Notes under the pieces: generated by a model
The model's input: the letters and a program-made list of their open reading frames with translations, nothing else
Databases searched by the model: none
What the model was told of the DNA's origin: nothing
Translations under genes and position numbers: made by a program
Shown here: positions 11,140-21,202 of the stretch, in pieces
Position numbering within the stretch: position 1 is the first letter of the stretch
Layout of the letters: every line of letters begins with the position of its first letter
DNA from: Carettochelys insculpta
Taxonomy: Eukaryota > Chordata > Testudines > Carettochelyidae
Length of the DNA stretch: 64,000 nt
Assembly (NCBI RefSeq): GCF_033958435.1
Contig: NC_134138.1
Coordinates: 2,864,001 to 2,928,000, forward strand
Direction of reading: 5' to 3'

Positions 11140-12348
11140 GTACTTTTACCGTCTGCTCTGGCTATTGTTAAGTGCACAGCTCATTCTTCTTCCTCTGATG
11201 AAGTTGCAGTAGGGAATGATACAGCCGATCGGGCTGCCAAGGCAGCTGCCCTGCGTCCTCCTTGGGCTGAAGCATTGTACCCCTCCCTTCCGATGCCATC
11301 TCCCGCGCCCTCCCTGTCGGAACAGGCCCTCCTGCAAGACCAAGCCCCTGAATCGGAAAAGCGGGAGTGGAGATTGGCAGGGTGCACCTTGCACCCAGAC
11401 CACTTGTGGCGCAGCTTTGATGGGCGCATCGTTGCCTCAGTGGTCCTGCTACCTCACCTGGCTTCCATGCTCCATGGATCGTCACATGTTAGCAACAGGG
11501 GGATGGTAGCAACTCTAACACAAAATTGGTTTGCTCCCAAATTCTCCCAAGTAGCCCAAGACTACAGTCTGGCTTTCCCTGTCGGCCAAGCCCACAACGT
11601 GGGCAAACCTGTACAGACAGTTCCGGCACCCAGACCCCCGCCTTTAGGACCGTTCCTGAATTTGCAAATGGACTTCATTCAATTGCCTCAATGTAAACCC
11701 TTTGAATATGTGCTGGTTATTGTTTGTTTGCTCTCGGGATGGGTGGAAGCCGATCCATGCAGGAAAGCTGATGCCATCACAGTGGCTAAAAAACTTCTAA
11801 ATCGCTTTATCCCATCCTGGGGAATACCCCTTGTGATCTCCAGGGATAGAAGTACTCACTTCACTGGACAAATCGTTCAGAACATGGCAAAGTACTGCTC
11901 CATCCGACAGGCGCTACACTGTCCACGACCCCCTGAAAGCGCGGGAGCAGTGGAAAGACAAAATGGGATTTTAAAGAATAAACTTGCCAAAATATGTGAG
12001 GACTCTGGTTTAACTTGGGTAGAAGCTCTCCCAATTGCCCTAATGAGCATGAGAGCCAGTCCTAACCGAAAAACTGGACTCAGTCCTTACGAAATTGTGT
12101 GTGGTCAGCCTATAAGGCAGCTGAGCAGCCCGGAGATTGACCAGGCTGACATCACACTTATCAAAGGAAGCACAGTTAAGTACTGTCAGGAACTTATGAA
12201 GCGTGTGCAGTCCTGTCATTCACAGGTCAAGGACGCCTTCCTGGAAGCCCCCACTGAACCGTGCCATAAGCTGCAACCAGGAGATTGGGTCTTTGTAAAG
12301 GTCCACCAGCGGACGACTGCCTTGGAACCAAGGTGGAAGGGCACCTAG
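11140..12348 (+). pseudogene. ERV integrase, longest surviving pol frame
   Basis: An open frame from 11275 to 12348 (357 codons). The DDE core is visible: LQMDFIQL (Asp, about 11668), SRDRSTHF (Asp, about 11844) and GAVERQNG (Glu, about 11949), then a C-terminal region with LQPGDWVFVK. The upstream zinc-binding part keeps its His residues, but the expected Cys pair has been lost (now YSLAFPVGQ). Integrase inserts viral DNA into the genome; this copy is probably dead from the zinc-site loss. Confidence 0.85.
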
Positions 12349-12445
12349 CAAATCCTTTTGACCACCCATACTGCTGTGAAGTGGGAGGGACTGCGCACCT
12401 GGACCCACACCTCCCACTGCAAACCGGTTCCAGCTCCTCCAGCAT

Positions 12446-12545
12446 TCGATGAAGTGAGTCTTTGCTCACGAAAGCTCATGCTCAAAACTTTTCTGTTAGT
12501 CTATAAGGTGCCACAGGACCCTTCGTTGCTGTTACAGATGAGGGA
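12446..12545 (+). mobile_element. Half copy of the inverted-repeat retroposon family
   Basis: GATGAAGTGAGTC, GCTCACGAAAGCTCATGCTC and TTAGTCTATAAGGTGCCACA match the right arm of the palindromic element at 18054-18268. The copy stops at GTTACAGATG, so the usual final block (CTAACACGGCT) is missing. It sits at the end of the ERV integrase region. Confidence 0.75.
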
Positions 12546-12659
12546 TCAGCTTGGGGCTGGAGCACAAAAGGCCGACAGAGCTGTGCAAATTGACGAGGAG
12601 ACCAAAACTCCCTTATCCAATGGGGCAGGGACAAGGCCAGGGCTTCCTTCATAAAGAAG

Positions 12660-12840
12660 CTGGCTACACAATAAAATGCTCATGCATCCTGTACTGTAGT
12701 GGTTCTGACTGTCGGAGTGACGAGTGCAGCCGTGGTGAAGACAGACCACCCAGGTACGCCCCATAACCCTCTGTGTGTGACTGGTCCTGTCGGAATGACA
12801 AAAAAAGGCATCTCCATTCACTCATTATGGGGGAGGAGTG
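12660..12840 (+). pseudogene. Possible ERV env N-terminal remnant
   Basis: After integrase a short frame gives a hydrophobic stretch (VVVLTVGVTSAAVV), then a Cys-containing segment (NPLCVTGPVG). This could be an envelope signal peptide and the start of the surface subunit, but it is cut at about 12840. The rest of env is absent. The assignment rests on position and hydrophobicity only. Confidence 0.3.
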
Positions 12841-13301
12841 TAGCTATCTATCCAAACACTTGCTAGTACAGAGGCAGTCACCACCCCTCGATGGGTAGAG
12901 TTGGCCATAATGTTCAACTGAGCGCTGTGGGGGACAGGCCGCCCGGGGTCAAGGTATTTAACAGTATGGGTTTGTCCTGGTGGGACAGTCAGCTGGAATT
13001 CAGGCAGAGCCACCCCAATATTTGTAGCGGGAATGATTTTAACAGGATCAGCAAGTGCAGCCCCATTCGCTCCATCGATTTTCAGTGTAAGCTGTTGGAG
13101 TTCTCCCCGGCCAGGAATGATAACAGCGCCCTGTTGGGAGGCTCTTGCCCCACCAAAGGCGAAGAGAAAGGTGCCTTTTTTCCATCCCTGCCCTGTCCCT
13201 GCGACTATATGTAGCCTGGGATTACTACCAGTAATATCCCAGGTTGCCTGGGATGAACCCAGAATGCATAAGACACATGTAATCGTGAGAAGGTTCCACA
13301 T
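12825..13301 (-). CDS. Unrecognised 158-aa protein with signal peptide, intact ORF
   Basis: The frame is intact from ATG at 13301 to the stop at 12825. The N-terminus (MWNLLTITCVLCILGSSQA) is a convincing signal peptide with a likely cleavage site after SQA. The rest is predicted mostly beta: glycine- and valine-rich, with PGRGELQQLTLKIDG, LPEFQLTVPPGQTHTVKYL and one N-glycosylation sequon (NST). It has one Cys in the signal region and none afterwards, and no transmembrane anchor, so it would be secreted. A TTTAAA lies about 35 bp upstream on the same strand. I do not recognise the family. It is antisense to the retroviral env position and surrounded by dead elements, so its openness is notable. 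It could be a captured viral or host gene, or chance. Confidence 0.45.
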   Translation of the reverse strand: MWNLLTITCVLCILGSSQATWDITGSNPRLHIVAGTGQGWKKGTFLFAFGGARASQQGAVIIPGRGELQQLTLKIDGANGAALADPVKIIPATNIGVALPEFQLTVPPGQTHTVKYLDPGRPVPHSAQLNIMANSTHRGVVTASVLASVWIDSYTPPP

Positions 13302-13329
13302 GACAATAGATCGTAACCTATACTTAAAC

Positions 13330-13620
13330 TAGGCTTTAAATGGCCACTTATTTAACATTTGTTGTGTTTTTTCTGTATTTTTTGTGTGGGTATTTGAGAA
13401 AGGAACATGGTAGGCGCATGGGGCTTGAAGGCCTGGTATGCTCACCCCCGAGAATACGCTGATGAGCGTAGAGCCTGGGCTGGCAAGGGGGCAGGCCGTC
13501 CCCAGGGCTCTACATAGTATTTATACACGTATTTATTTTTGTTTGAGTGGTTGGGAAAGGGCCGTGGGAGGCGTGACAGGGCCTGACGGCTTGGTCTGTT
13601 CGCCCTCCCTGCTGCTTGGA
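13330..13620 (+). repeat. Diverged direct duplication upstream of the Gypsy protease
   Basis: A block at 13373-13450 (TATTTTTTGTGTGGGTATTTGAG, then a GC-rich part ending CTCACCCCC) resembles 13528-13610 (TATTTATTTTTGTTTGAGTGG, ending TTCGCCCTCC), about 155 bp apart. The elements at both ends are damaged and I cannot say which one they belong to. Confidence 0.35.
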
Positions 13621-13689
13621 GTGCAACTTTGGGAAGCTCTGGACCCCGCAAACACGGGCGCTCCCCCAAGGCCCTGCCAAGCTGACTGT

Positions 13690-13960
13690 CCCTGTGTATG
13701 CCAATGCGACGGAGGCAACTGGGCTGATCGACTCAGGGTGTGCCCAGACCCGGGTTCGGCAAGTGCTTGTGCCTGATGTAGGGCCCCCTTAACGCACCAT
13801 CAGGCTGCAGTGTGTCCATGGGGATGTGAAGGCCTATCCCTGCACCCGGGCGATCCTACGGGTGGGAAGGCGTGAAGAACCAGTGATGGTCAGCCTGGCC
13901 CCAGCCCTGGCCTATCCGGTGATACTAGGTAGAGACTGGGGACATTTTCACCAACTAATA
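13690..13960 (+). pseudogene. Gypsy A aspartic protease
   Basis: The active site is LIDSGCAQT (DSG in place of DTG), near 13730. After a stop, the frame continues with the flap/hydrophobic region and the VILGRDWG motif (about 13920-13940), typical of the end of Ty3/Gypsy proteases. It would process the Gag-Pol polyprotein. One stop and a frameshift lie inside. Confidence 0.75.
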
Positions 13961-14149
13961 GCAAGACTTGGGAAGCCTTCAGCTAGGGAATGGCAACCCC
14001 AGCCACTGAGCATTGGAAAGGCAGGGACAGCAAATCTGGCTGGAGTAGGGGACGTGGCAGACCCAGGGGAAGGGACTTCCCAGGGACCAGCCCCAGCCCA
14101 GGTGGACCCAGGCCCCCATCAACTGGAGAGGGAGCCACCCCCTACTGCC

Positions 14150-15420
14150 TGAATCCGCAGTCCTGGCACGACCCTCGGACTTTGTGGGGGAGCAGCAGGC
14201 GGACAAGACGCTGAGCCGAGCCTACGATCAGGCGGCCGTAGCGAATGGGGAGACCACTGGAGCCCATCCAGTGGGATAGTTCCCCCACTTCGAAATCCAG
14301 GGAGACTGACTCTACCGTGTTGAGAAGGACCCACAGAAGGGAGACGTGCACCATCGGCTCCTGATTCCCCAACCATGCGGCTCGCCCACCCCATCCCCAT
14401 GGCGGGACACCTGGGAAGAGAAAAGACCCTGGCCAGGATCCTGGCCCGCTTCCTTTGGCCTGGGAGCCACAGGGAGGTTGCAGACTTCTGTACCTGCTGC
14501 CCTTGAGTGCCGGCTCACAGCCCCTTGGCTCGTGGAGAGGGCCCCGTTAGTTCCCCTCCCGCTCGTGAGTGCACCCTTCGAGCGGACTGGTGTCGATAGA
14601 GTCGGCCCCCCTGGAGAAGAGCACCGCTGGATACTGGTTCATCCCCGTTGTTGTTGATTATGCAACTCAGTACCCGGAAGCCAGGCTGCTACGCACCATG
14701 AGGGTAGCAACTGAGTTCATGAACGTCTTCACTCGGGTCAGGGTCCTGCGGGAGATCCTGACAGACCCAGGGACAAACTTTATGTCCCAGATGGTGCAAC
14801 AACTCTGCCAGCTGCTAAAAATCAGAACACACCGGACGTCCGTCTCCCACCCCTAGGCTGACGGACTAGCAGAGTGCTTCGGTCAGACGTTGAAGGCCAT
14901 TCTCCGCAAGTTCCTGCTGATGGATGCACGGCCCTGGGACCAGCTCCTCCCAGCCCTCATGTTTGCAGTTCAGGAGGTGCCCTAGGCCTCCACAGGGTTT
15001 TCACCCTTGGCATTCCTGTATGGGAGGCAGCCATGGGGGATTCTGGACCAAGTAAGGGAGATGTGGGAGGAACAGCCCTTCCAAAGCAGCAACGTGGTGC
15101 AATATGCGCTCAACCTACGAGAGAGGCTCAAAGCTCTAGGTACACTTGCCCAAGAGAACCCGCTCCAAGCACAGCGGGCCCAGGAGGCAACTTACAACAA
15201 ACAGGCCAGACTCCGTGAGTTTCAGCCGGCGGATCAAGTGCTACTGCTACTTCCAAGTTCTGACTCTAAGCTCCTCGCTCGCTGGCAGGGGCCCTATGAG
15301 ATCGTCTGGCGAGTGGGCCCAGTGAACTATGAGGTAGACCAGCTGGGCAAGCGTAAGGGGCAACTGATCTATCACGTAAATCTCTTAAAACCCTGGAAGG
15401 CCCAGGAAGGGCTACTAATC
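14150..15420 (+). pseudogene. Gypsy A integrase with GPY/F module
   Basis: The N-terminal H2C2 zinc region (MAGHLGREKT, then CTCCP-EC) lies at about 14400-14510, after a frameshift. The DDE core follows: Asp in RTGVDRVGPP (about 14590), Asp in LTDPGTNFMS (about 14760), Glu in GLAECFGQTLK (about 14873). The C-terminal GPY/F module is seen as LLARWQGPYEIVWRVGPVNYEV with HVNLLKPW near 15390. No chromodomain is visible. In-frame stops at about 14854 and 14983 and several frameshifts. Confidence 0.85.
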
Positions 15421-15479
15421 ACCCCCTACCCTCCAGACCCAGAACTGGGGCCCCAGGCAGCAGCGGTGGCAGATCCCGT

Positions 15480-16458
15480 GGAGGTCCAGATTGGGCCTAA
15501 CTTTACCCTGGAACAGAGGCTTCAGGCCCAGAAGCTAGTTGCCAACTTCTCCTCAGTCTTTTCAGCGAAACCTGGTCAAACTCACCTGGCTGTCCGCCAC
15601 ATCCAGCCCAAACCCGGGGTTAAGGTCTGGGAGACGCCTCGACCCCCTTCCCCAGAAGTTGAGGGAGGTGGTGAAGCAAGAACTGCAGTCGATGCTGGTG
15701 CTGGGGGTAATCGAGGAATCTTTCAGGGAATGGGAAAGCCCAATAGCCCTAGTCCCCAAACCGGAAGAGAGCACCCGGTTTCGCATCAACTTCTGGAAGT
15801 TGAAGGCCGTGTCCAAATTCAATGCCTACCCAATGCCCTCATTGGCTTGGGGAAGCAGAGTACACCACTACCCTCGACTTGCCGAAGGGGTACTGGCGAA
15901 TCCCCATCACGCCTGAGTCCAAGGAGAAGACGGCTTTCTCCACTACCTTTGGACTCGTCCAGTTCTGGACCATACCCTTCGGGCTGCCCGGTGCCCCAGC
16001 TCCGTTCCAGTGCCTCATGGATCAGCTTCTATGTCCCTATAGCCAAAACACCGCAGCGTATTTGGAAAATATAGGGAGCTACAGCCGGGATTGGCAGAGC
16101 CACCTCCAACATGTGTCTGCCGTATTGCAATCTCTCCAGGAAGCGGGCCTGACAGCAAACCAGGCAAAATGCCGCCTCGGAAAGGATGAGACCACCCACT
16201 CAGGGTACACCCTGGGGAAGGGCAGGGTACCCCCTAGTGGGGAAGTTCCAAGCCTTCCAGCAGTACGCCCCTCCGTCCTCGAAGAGACAGGTGCACCACT
16301 TCCTGGGGTCGGCCGGGTATTACCGCCACTTCATCCCAGGCATCTCCTCCAACGCGGCCCCTCTTACCGACCTCCTCAGGAAAGAGGTTCCCAACCGCGT
16401 CCCATGGACCCCAGCGTGTGAGGAGGCTTTCCAGGCCCTAAAGGCCCAGCTCTGCTGA
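15480..16458 (+). pseudogene. Gypsy A reverse transcriptase, catalytic site lost
   Basis: It follows the integrase C-terminus directly. Visible: ESPIALVPKP, FRINFWKLKAV, TTLDLPKGYWRIP, FGLPGAPAPFQCLMDQLL. The catalytic YxDD box is replaced by YLEN at 16059-16070, so both catalytic aspartates are gone. Thumb/connection remnants run to 16458 (VHHFLGSAGYYRHFIPG). At least two frameshifts. Inactive. Confidence 0.85.
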
Positions 16459-16840
16459 GCACCAGTCCTGTACAGCCCCGACTTCTCGCAGGAGTTCCTG
16501 CCGCAGATGGATGCCTTGGATGTCGGGGTGGGAGCTGAGTTCTCCCAAGTCGTGGGTAGCGAGGAGCACCCGATTCGTTATATCAGCCGGAAGCTCTTCC
16601 CTAGGGAGAAGGCCTGCTCGGTAATAGAGAAAGAGGCCCTAGCCGTCAAATGGGCCATGGACTCCTTCTGATACCACCTCCTGGGCAGACACTTCACCCT
16701 CGTCACCAACCACGCCCCCCCCTATGCTGGCTACAGAATCATGAGCTGGTACCTCTCCCTCTGCGCCTTCGCCTTCCAGATCCAGCATCGGGCAGGGAAG
16801 GATCATGCAAATGAGAATTTTTTCCCAGGGGAGAAGGAAC
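16459..16840 (+). pseudogene. Gypsy A RNase H
   Basis: QMDALDVGVGAEFSQ (first Asp), VIEKEALAVKWA (Glu), FTLVTNHAPP (Asp changed to Asn) and the C-terminal FQIQHRAGKDHANENF. It closes the pol region; nothing like an integrase follows before the LTR-like sequence. Confidence 0.8.
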
Positions 16841-16841
16841 A

Positions 16842-17400
16842 CAGTTGGGGGAGGGGCAGACCCCTATGGAGATCTTGTTGGGGGGAGGTGAGAGGGAGGC
16901 CAGGCAAGGCAGGGGTTCAACAAGGCCTGTCCGCCCAATCAGCCCCACCTCAGTTCACCTGCAGCCAGTGTCAGGCCCGGAGGCGTATAAAGGGAGGGAA
17001 GCCAGCCCAGTTTGGGGCTGACCAGCCAAGAGGCAGGAGCTGGCTATCAGGCAGCAGGCCCCAAGCCAGAGCTGACACCCGGTTGGCTGCCAGCGGGTGC
17101 AGGCCAGGACCCTCCCCCAGGCACTGAGGGGAGTGGGGACCCCCACGGGAACCCCTCTCCCATCAAAGGAGGAACTAGATTCTCGGGGCCACACCCCAAA
17201 CTTAACCCGTGGACTCTCGGATGGGACTGAAGAACCACCCAACAGGCCCTGGCCAGGGGGCCTAGCCACTAGGCCACCTGGTCCCCAGTGTGAACCACTC
17301 ACACCCCCCCCATCCACCTGTCCCTCTGCCCCCTATCCACCTGTCCCTCCACTCCTCATCACACTGGTCCCTCTGTGCCCCCTTGCACCTCTGTAACAGG
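16842..17400 (+). promoter_or_regulatory. Probable 3' LTR of Gypsy A
   Basis: A purine-rich tract (GGGGGAGGGG at about 16845, GGGGGGAGGTGAGAGGGAGG at about 16875) follows RNase H. A TATA box (GTATAAAGGG) at 16984-16993 and a GC-rich downstream part fit U3-R of an LTR. Ends are not fixed because no partner LTR is present. Confidence 0.45.
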
Positions 17401-17869
17401 GCTTGCAGGGGTTCCCAGCTTTGCTCCCATTGACACTGAGGAGTGAGTTTTACTAAGCTGGTGGAACAGAAGGTTTCTTAGTTGACAGAGACACAGTGTG
17501 GTAGAGAGCTGTCAGTACAGCATTTAGAAACAGAACAGTTAGTTTAATTCCTGTTGCGGAGAGGAGGACCTGAGCAGGACTCCCGAACCTGGGACTCTGC
17601 ATCTTTTCTTTTTCTTTTCCGCCTCCAGACGAACCCCCTTTAACTGCTGCGCTTTTAGTTTTAAAACAACCAGACTTCACCCCCCTTTTCCGTTTTGCTT
17701 TTTGGAGAGTAAAGGTGTTAGCTGGGTGCCTAGGTTACAAACAGCAGGGACTAGCTTACAGAGCGCAGGGACTTCATACCTAAGGTGAGCTATTCAGCAT
17801 CCAGAAAACAGCCTGTCCCCCTGTAATATGGTGGGGTTTCTGGGCACATCTAAGCGATCCTATCCTGGG
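17400..17869. other. Unassigned spacer between two Gypsy fragments
   Basis: No coding potential. Part of it (17450-17560, AGAAGGTTTCTTAGTTGACAG) resembles the R region of the minus-strand LTR type seen at 18.4 and 58.4 kb, so it may be an old LTR remnant. Confidence 0.35.
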
Positions 17870-18053
17870 TGTATTTGCTTAAAACCAGGCCACTTGCAGC
17901 CCTAGGCTGAGATTTCCTTCTCACTAGGGGACATCCAGCCTGCTGCAACGGCACCTCTGCCAGCCCCACTGGCCAGCCAGAAGCCACACAACCAAGCCCA
18001 CAGATTCTCCAGCTGTTCCAAAATGCCCAGTCCAACAACTCCTACTCAGGTGA

Positions 18054-18268
18054 CAGCAACGAAGGGGCCTGTGACACCTTATAGACTAACAGAAAAGTTT
18101 TGAGCATGAGCTTTCGTGAGCACAGACTCACTTCATCAGATGCTGCATCTGATGAAGTGAGTCTGTGCTCACGAAAGCTCATGCTCAAAACTTTTCTGTT
18201 AGTCTATAAGGTGCCACAGGCCCCTTCTTTGCTGTTACAGATCCAGACTAACACGGCTACCCCTCCGA
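18054..18268. mobile_element. Palindromic retroposon, arms of about 90 bp
   Basis: Two almost identical arms meet at T18144 (centre CATCAGATGC-T-GCATCTGATG). The arms match outward to about 18054 and 18234 with few mismatches. The right side continues into CCAGACTAACACGGCTACCCC, an end shared by the other copies in this window. It is flanked by an 11-bp direct repeat TACTCAGGTGA (18043-18053 and 18269-18279), so this is a clean insertion into the Gypsy LTR. No coding capacity. Confidence 0.85.
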
Positions 18269-18575
18269 TACTCAGGTGAAAGGCTCTTAAAACCTATTTC
18301 ACCAACACGACATAGATTCTTCTGGGCCTCAAAGGGTCCAACCCCAGTCCCCCGTCAACATACACATAGATCTTACCCAGATCACCACACCGTGCCAATC
18401 CTTCAGATCTAAAATCTAAAGGTTTATTAACTAAGAAAGAAAGAACAGGGCGGGAGAAGAACTGTGAAAGTGGTACCTCACATACATTAGTTACAGCCAT
18501 TGATGCAGCCAGCAGTGTTCTCTGCTGACTCTCGAAAATCTTTGTCAGCATCCTTTTGGGGGCTGGGCCCCCAGG

Positions 18576-18770
18576 GTGGAAGGATAGCTCAGTGGTTTGA
18601 GCATTGGCCTCCTGAACCCCTGGTTATGAGCTCAGTCTTTGAGGGGGGATTTAGCAATGTGGAGCAAATAGACTTAAAAAAAAGGCGGGGGGTGGGGCGC
18701 TTGTTGCTGCCATGTGGGCAGGGGACTGGCCTCCATGACCTCCTGAGGTCCTGTCCAGTGCTATGAGATG
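18576..18770 (+). mobile_element. tRNA-derived SINE
   Basis: An A box (TAGCTCAGTGGTTTGAGC) at 18585-18602 and a degenerate B-box region (GGTTATGAGCTCAGTC) at about 18621 form a tRNA-like head. The tail CATGACCTCCTGAGGTCCTGTCCAGTGCTATGA resembles the 3' end of CR1/L2-type LINEs, which would supply the machinery for its movement. Confidence 0.75.
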
Positions 18771-19256
18771 TGTATCCCTGCGCAAGGACTGAAAAAACAA
18801 AATGGGCCCCTCTTATAGTTTTTTCTACGTGGCAGGAAAATGCCTTTCTTTTCCCATGGGTCCTGGCTTATCACCGGACCAGGGGGGTCACGGTGGCCTG
18901 TTGCCATTCATTGCAGGCCAGGAGGAAAGTCCCACGCTCCTGAAATGTGTATTGGCTGCCTGGGAATCTGCTCCTCTGTCTCAGCCCATCACCCCCCTTC
19001 TGAACCGCCTCACTAACCCATTCCTAATCCAGCTACGGCACCAATACCTATAACCTCACCTACGAACACGGCACAGACGTACCAGTAACAGACGGACTCA
19101 GGGCGTCACCAGCTTTCATCAGACCCCTCACTTAGCCAGCCTGGCACAAGGTTTGGTGCCAATTACATATAAGGCTAACATACATACATGGCTTTCGTAG
19201 TTCACTTAAAAATCCAGCCATGATACACACCCACCTATGTGCCTCCTCCTAGCACA
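18771..19256. other. Remainder of the Gypsy B LTR
   Basis: This stretch is the U3 part of the minus-strand LTR. It contains no open frame with recognisable content and no further insertion that I can identify. Confidence 0.5.
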
Positions 19257-19289
19257 TCTCTCCCCGCTTCCAGACCGAACTGAGCGGGG

Positions 19290-20640
19290 TCACTTAGCCA
19301 GTGACCTGGGGAAGTTCGGGGCCCTCCCTGCGTAACAGGGCATCGGCTATGGTGTTGTTGTTCCCCTTCACATGGACCACCTCCATGTTGTAGTCCTGCA
19401 GGAGCAGACTCCACCGCAGGAGCTTGGCGTTGGCCCCTTTCACGTGATGCAGCCAGGTCAGGGGTGAGTGATCGGTGTACACGGTGAAATGCCGTCCAAA
19501 CAGGTACGGGTGCAGCTTCCCCAGCGCCCACACCATGGCCAGACATTCCTTCTCTATGGCCGCGTAGTTCTGCTCCCAGGGCAGCAGCTTCTTACTCCGG
19601 TACACGATGGGGTGTTTCTCCCCTTTGTCATTCACCTGCATTAGCACAGCCCCCAGCCCCATGTCTGAGGCGTCGGTGAACACCAGGAAGGGTTTGTCGA
19701 AGTCTGGCTTTGCCAGCACTGGGGCCCTGACCAGAGCCTCCTTCAGCATGCAGAGAGCTCCTGGCACTGCTCGGTCCAGACCACCGTGTCTGGCTCACCC
19801 TTCTTACACAGCTCCACGAGTGGGGCTGCAATGGAGCTAAAGTTGGGCACAAACCTCTGGTAGTACCCCGCCATCCCAATGAAGGCCTGGACCTGTTTCT
19901 TAGCCTAGGGCACCAGCCAGTCTCTGATGGCCTCCACTTTAGCTGGCTCTGGCTATAAGCAGCTGCTGACCACTTTGTGGCCCAGGTAGGTCACCTCAGC
20001 CATCCCCACCTTGCACTTCCCTGCCTTGATAGTCAACCCGGCCTTCTGGAGTCGGTCCAGCACCTGGCTGACCTGGGACACGTGGTTCTCCCACACTTGG
20101 CTGAAGCCACAAATGTCATCGATGTAAGACGGGGTGAAGCCTTCCATTCCCCACAGCAGCTGGTCCCCAGGCGCTGGAAGGTGCCAGGCTCCCCCTTTGA
20201 GGCTGAAGTGCAGGACCAGGAACTCAGAACACCACCGGGGTGATGAAAGCCAGTGTAAGCCAGGCACCTTGGTCCAGTGGTACTTGCCAGTATCCACTGG
20301 TGAGGTCTATGGCGGGGAGGTCACGGACTCCCCCAGGCTTGTCCAAGAGGTTATCAGACCTGGCATGGGGCAGGCATTGGACACAACGATGACATTGGGC
20401 TTGCGATAGTCCACACAAAACCGGACCCAACCTTTTTGGGGCCCAGCAGCAGGGGGAAGGCCCAGGGGCTGGAGGGTGGCTGGATCACCCCCAGGACCAG
20501 CATGTTCTGGCCCTCCCATTTTAGATACTACCCATTTTCCCCGTGGCTCTGAACAGTGCACATTTTATAGGAGGGTGGGCACCTGTCTCTATTGGGTGAA
20601 CAGCCAGGTGAGTGATCCCAGGCCAGGCGGAGCAGCTGCT
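19290..20640 (-). pseudogene. Ty3/Gypsy element B, RT and RNase H, 5'-truncated
   Basis: Minus strand from about 20640: the RT N-terminus (THLAVHPIETG, HPPIKC), WVRFCVDYRKPN, DLTSGYWQVPLDQ, catalytic YIDD (SYIDDICGFS, about 20125), VTYLGHKV. RNase H follows with FTDASDMGLGAVLM, IEKECLAMVWALG, YTDHSPLTWL and a final NTIADALLRREG, ending at 19294. Only about 20 bp separate the RNase H stop from the polypurine tract, so no integrase lies downstream. This agrees with the integrase-before-RT order of element A. Three frameshifts; the catalytic residues remain. Confidence 0.85.
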
Positions 20641-20846
20641 GGTGTGAACGCAGCACCCCCATCTGCTGGATCGGGGAGCAGAGTTCAGCAAGGAGCCAGC
20701 CCTAGTCCCAGCAAATGGAGTCACCGAAGGCTCATTTTCCTGCCCCTCCCATGTGTTTCCTGCTGTCCAGTAGTAACCCAAGGCGGGTGCCTCAGTTTCC
20801 CTAGGCACAGCATCAGGGCATAGTTGGTGATGGGAGTTTCCATTAG

Positions 20847-21202
20847 TGTGAGGACTTCCCACATGTACCCAATGGGCCTCCATGCCCTTTGTAACCTGGG
20901 CAGCCAGGTGACACCTTTCTCCCCCCGGAAACAGGACAAAGGCAAGAGAAGGGGCTGGATGGTTCGAATTGGACCAGGGCAGTGGGGAGGGGCAGTCTGG
21001 TCTGGCTGGAGAGGGAGGAAGGAGGCCAGGGCCCCCTCTGGGACCCTCTCTCCCTGATGGATGGTACTGATGGCTTCTGGTTCCTGTGCTGACAAGTCTG
21101 TTCTATGCTGTGTCCCTGTCGCCTACTAGTCCTCCTGTTCTAGCTGCTGAATACGAGTCATTCCTGACTGCGGCCAGGGTGTAGGGCCTGGGGACCCCCA
21201 CA
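20847..21202 (+). mobile_element. 5' LTR of Gypsy C
   Basis: Starts TGTGAGGACTTCCC and ends GACCCCCACA. The R-like region TTCTATGCTGTGTCCCTGTCGCC has the expected position, with a degraded polyA signal. A purine/GTGG-rich primer-site-like sequence (TGGTGGCAGAGGCGGGATG, 21217-21235) follows the LTR end closely, as in Gypsy-type elements. Confidence 0.65.

Larger units (their letters stand above)
5484..12840 (+). mobile_element. Endogenous retrovirus, class I (gamma/epsilon-like), heavily decayed
   Basis: Domains run in retroviral order: LTR-like region, leader, gag, protease, RT, RNase H, integrase and a short env-like remnant. The RT motif LPQGFRDSP and the general integrase layout resemble class I elements. 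Several frameshifts and stops break every gene, a MITE interrupts RNase H, and a SINE-like fragment interrupts the end of integrase. No 3' LTR matching the 5' side was found. A polypurine-like run (GGGGGAGGAG) at 12827-12836 may mark the 3' end of the internal region. Confidence 0.85.
13690..17400 (+). mobile_element. Ty3/Gypsy element A with order protease-integrase-RT-RNase H-LTR
   Basis: Domains appear in the order PR (13690-13960), IN (14150-15400), RT (15480-16440), RNase H (16441-16840), then a polypurine-like run and LTR-like sequence. Standard Ty3/Gypsy elements place integrase last. This order is that of the Gmr1-like group described from deuterostomes. Gag and the 5' LTR are missing or unrecognisable. 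Frameshifts and stops occur throughout. Confidence 0.85.
17870..19256 (-). mobile_element. 3' LTR of Gypsy B with two nested insertions
   Basis: On the minus strand the LTR starts TGTGCTAGGAGG (19256) and ends GCAAATACA (17870). It has AATAAA at 18428-18423. A purine tract (GGAAGCGGGGAGAGA) lies just outside at 19271-19257, as expected for a polypurine tract. Without the inserts at 18054-18268 and 18576-18770 the LTR would be about 0.95 kb. Confidence 0.65.
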
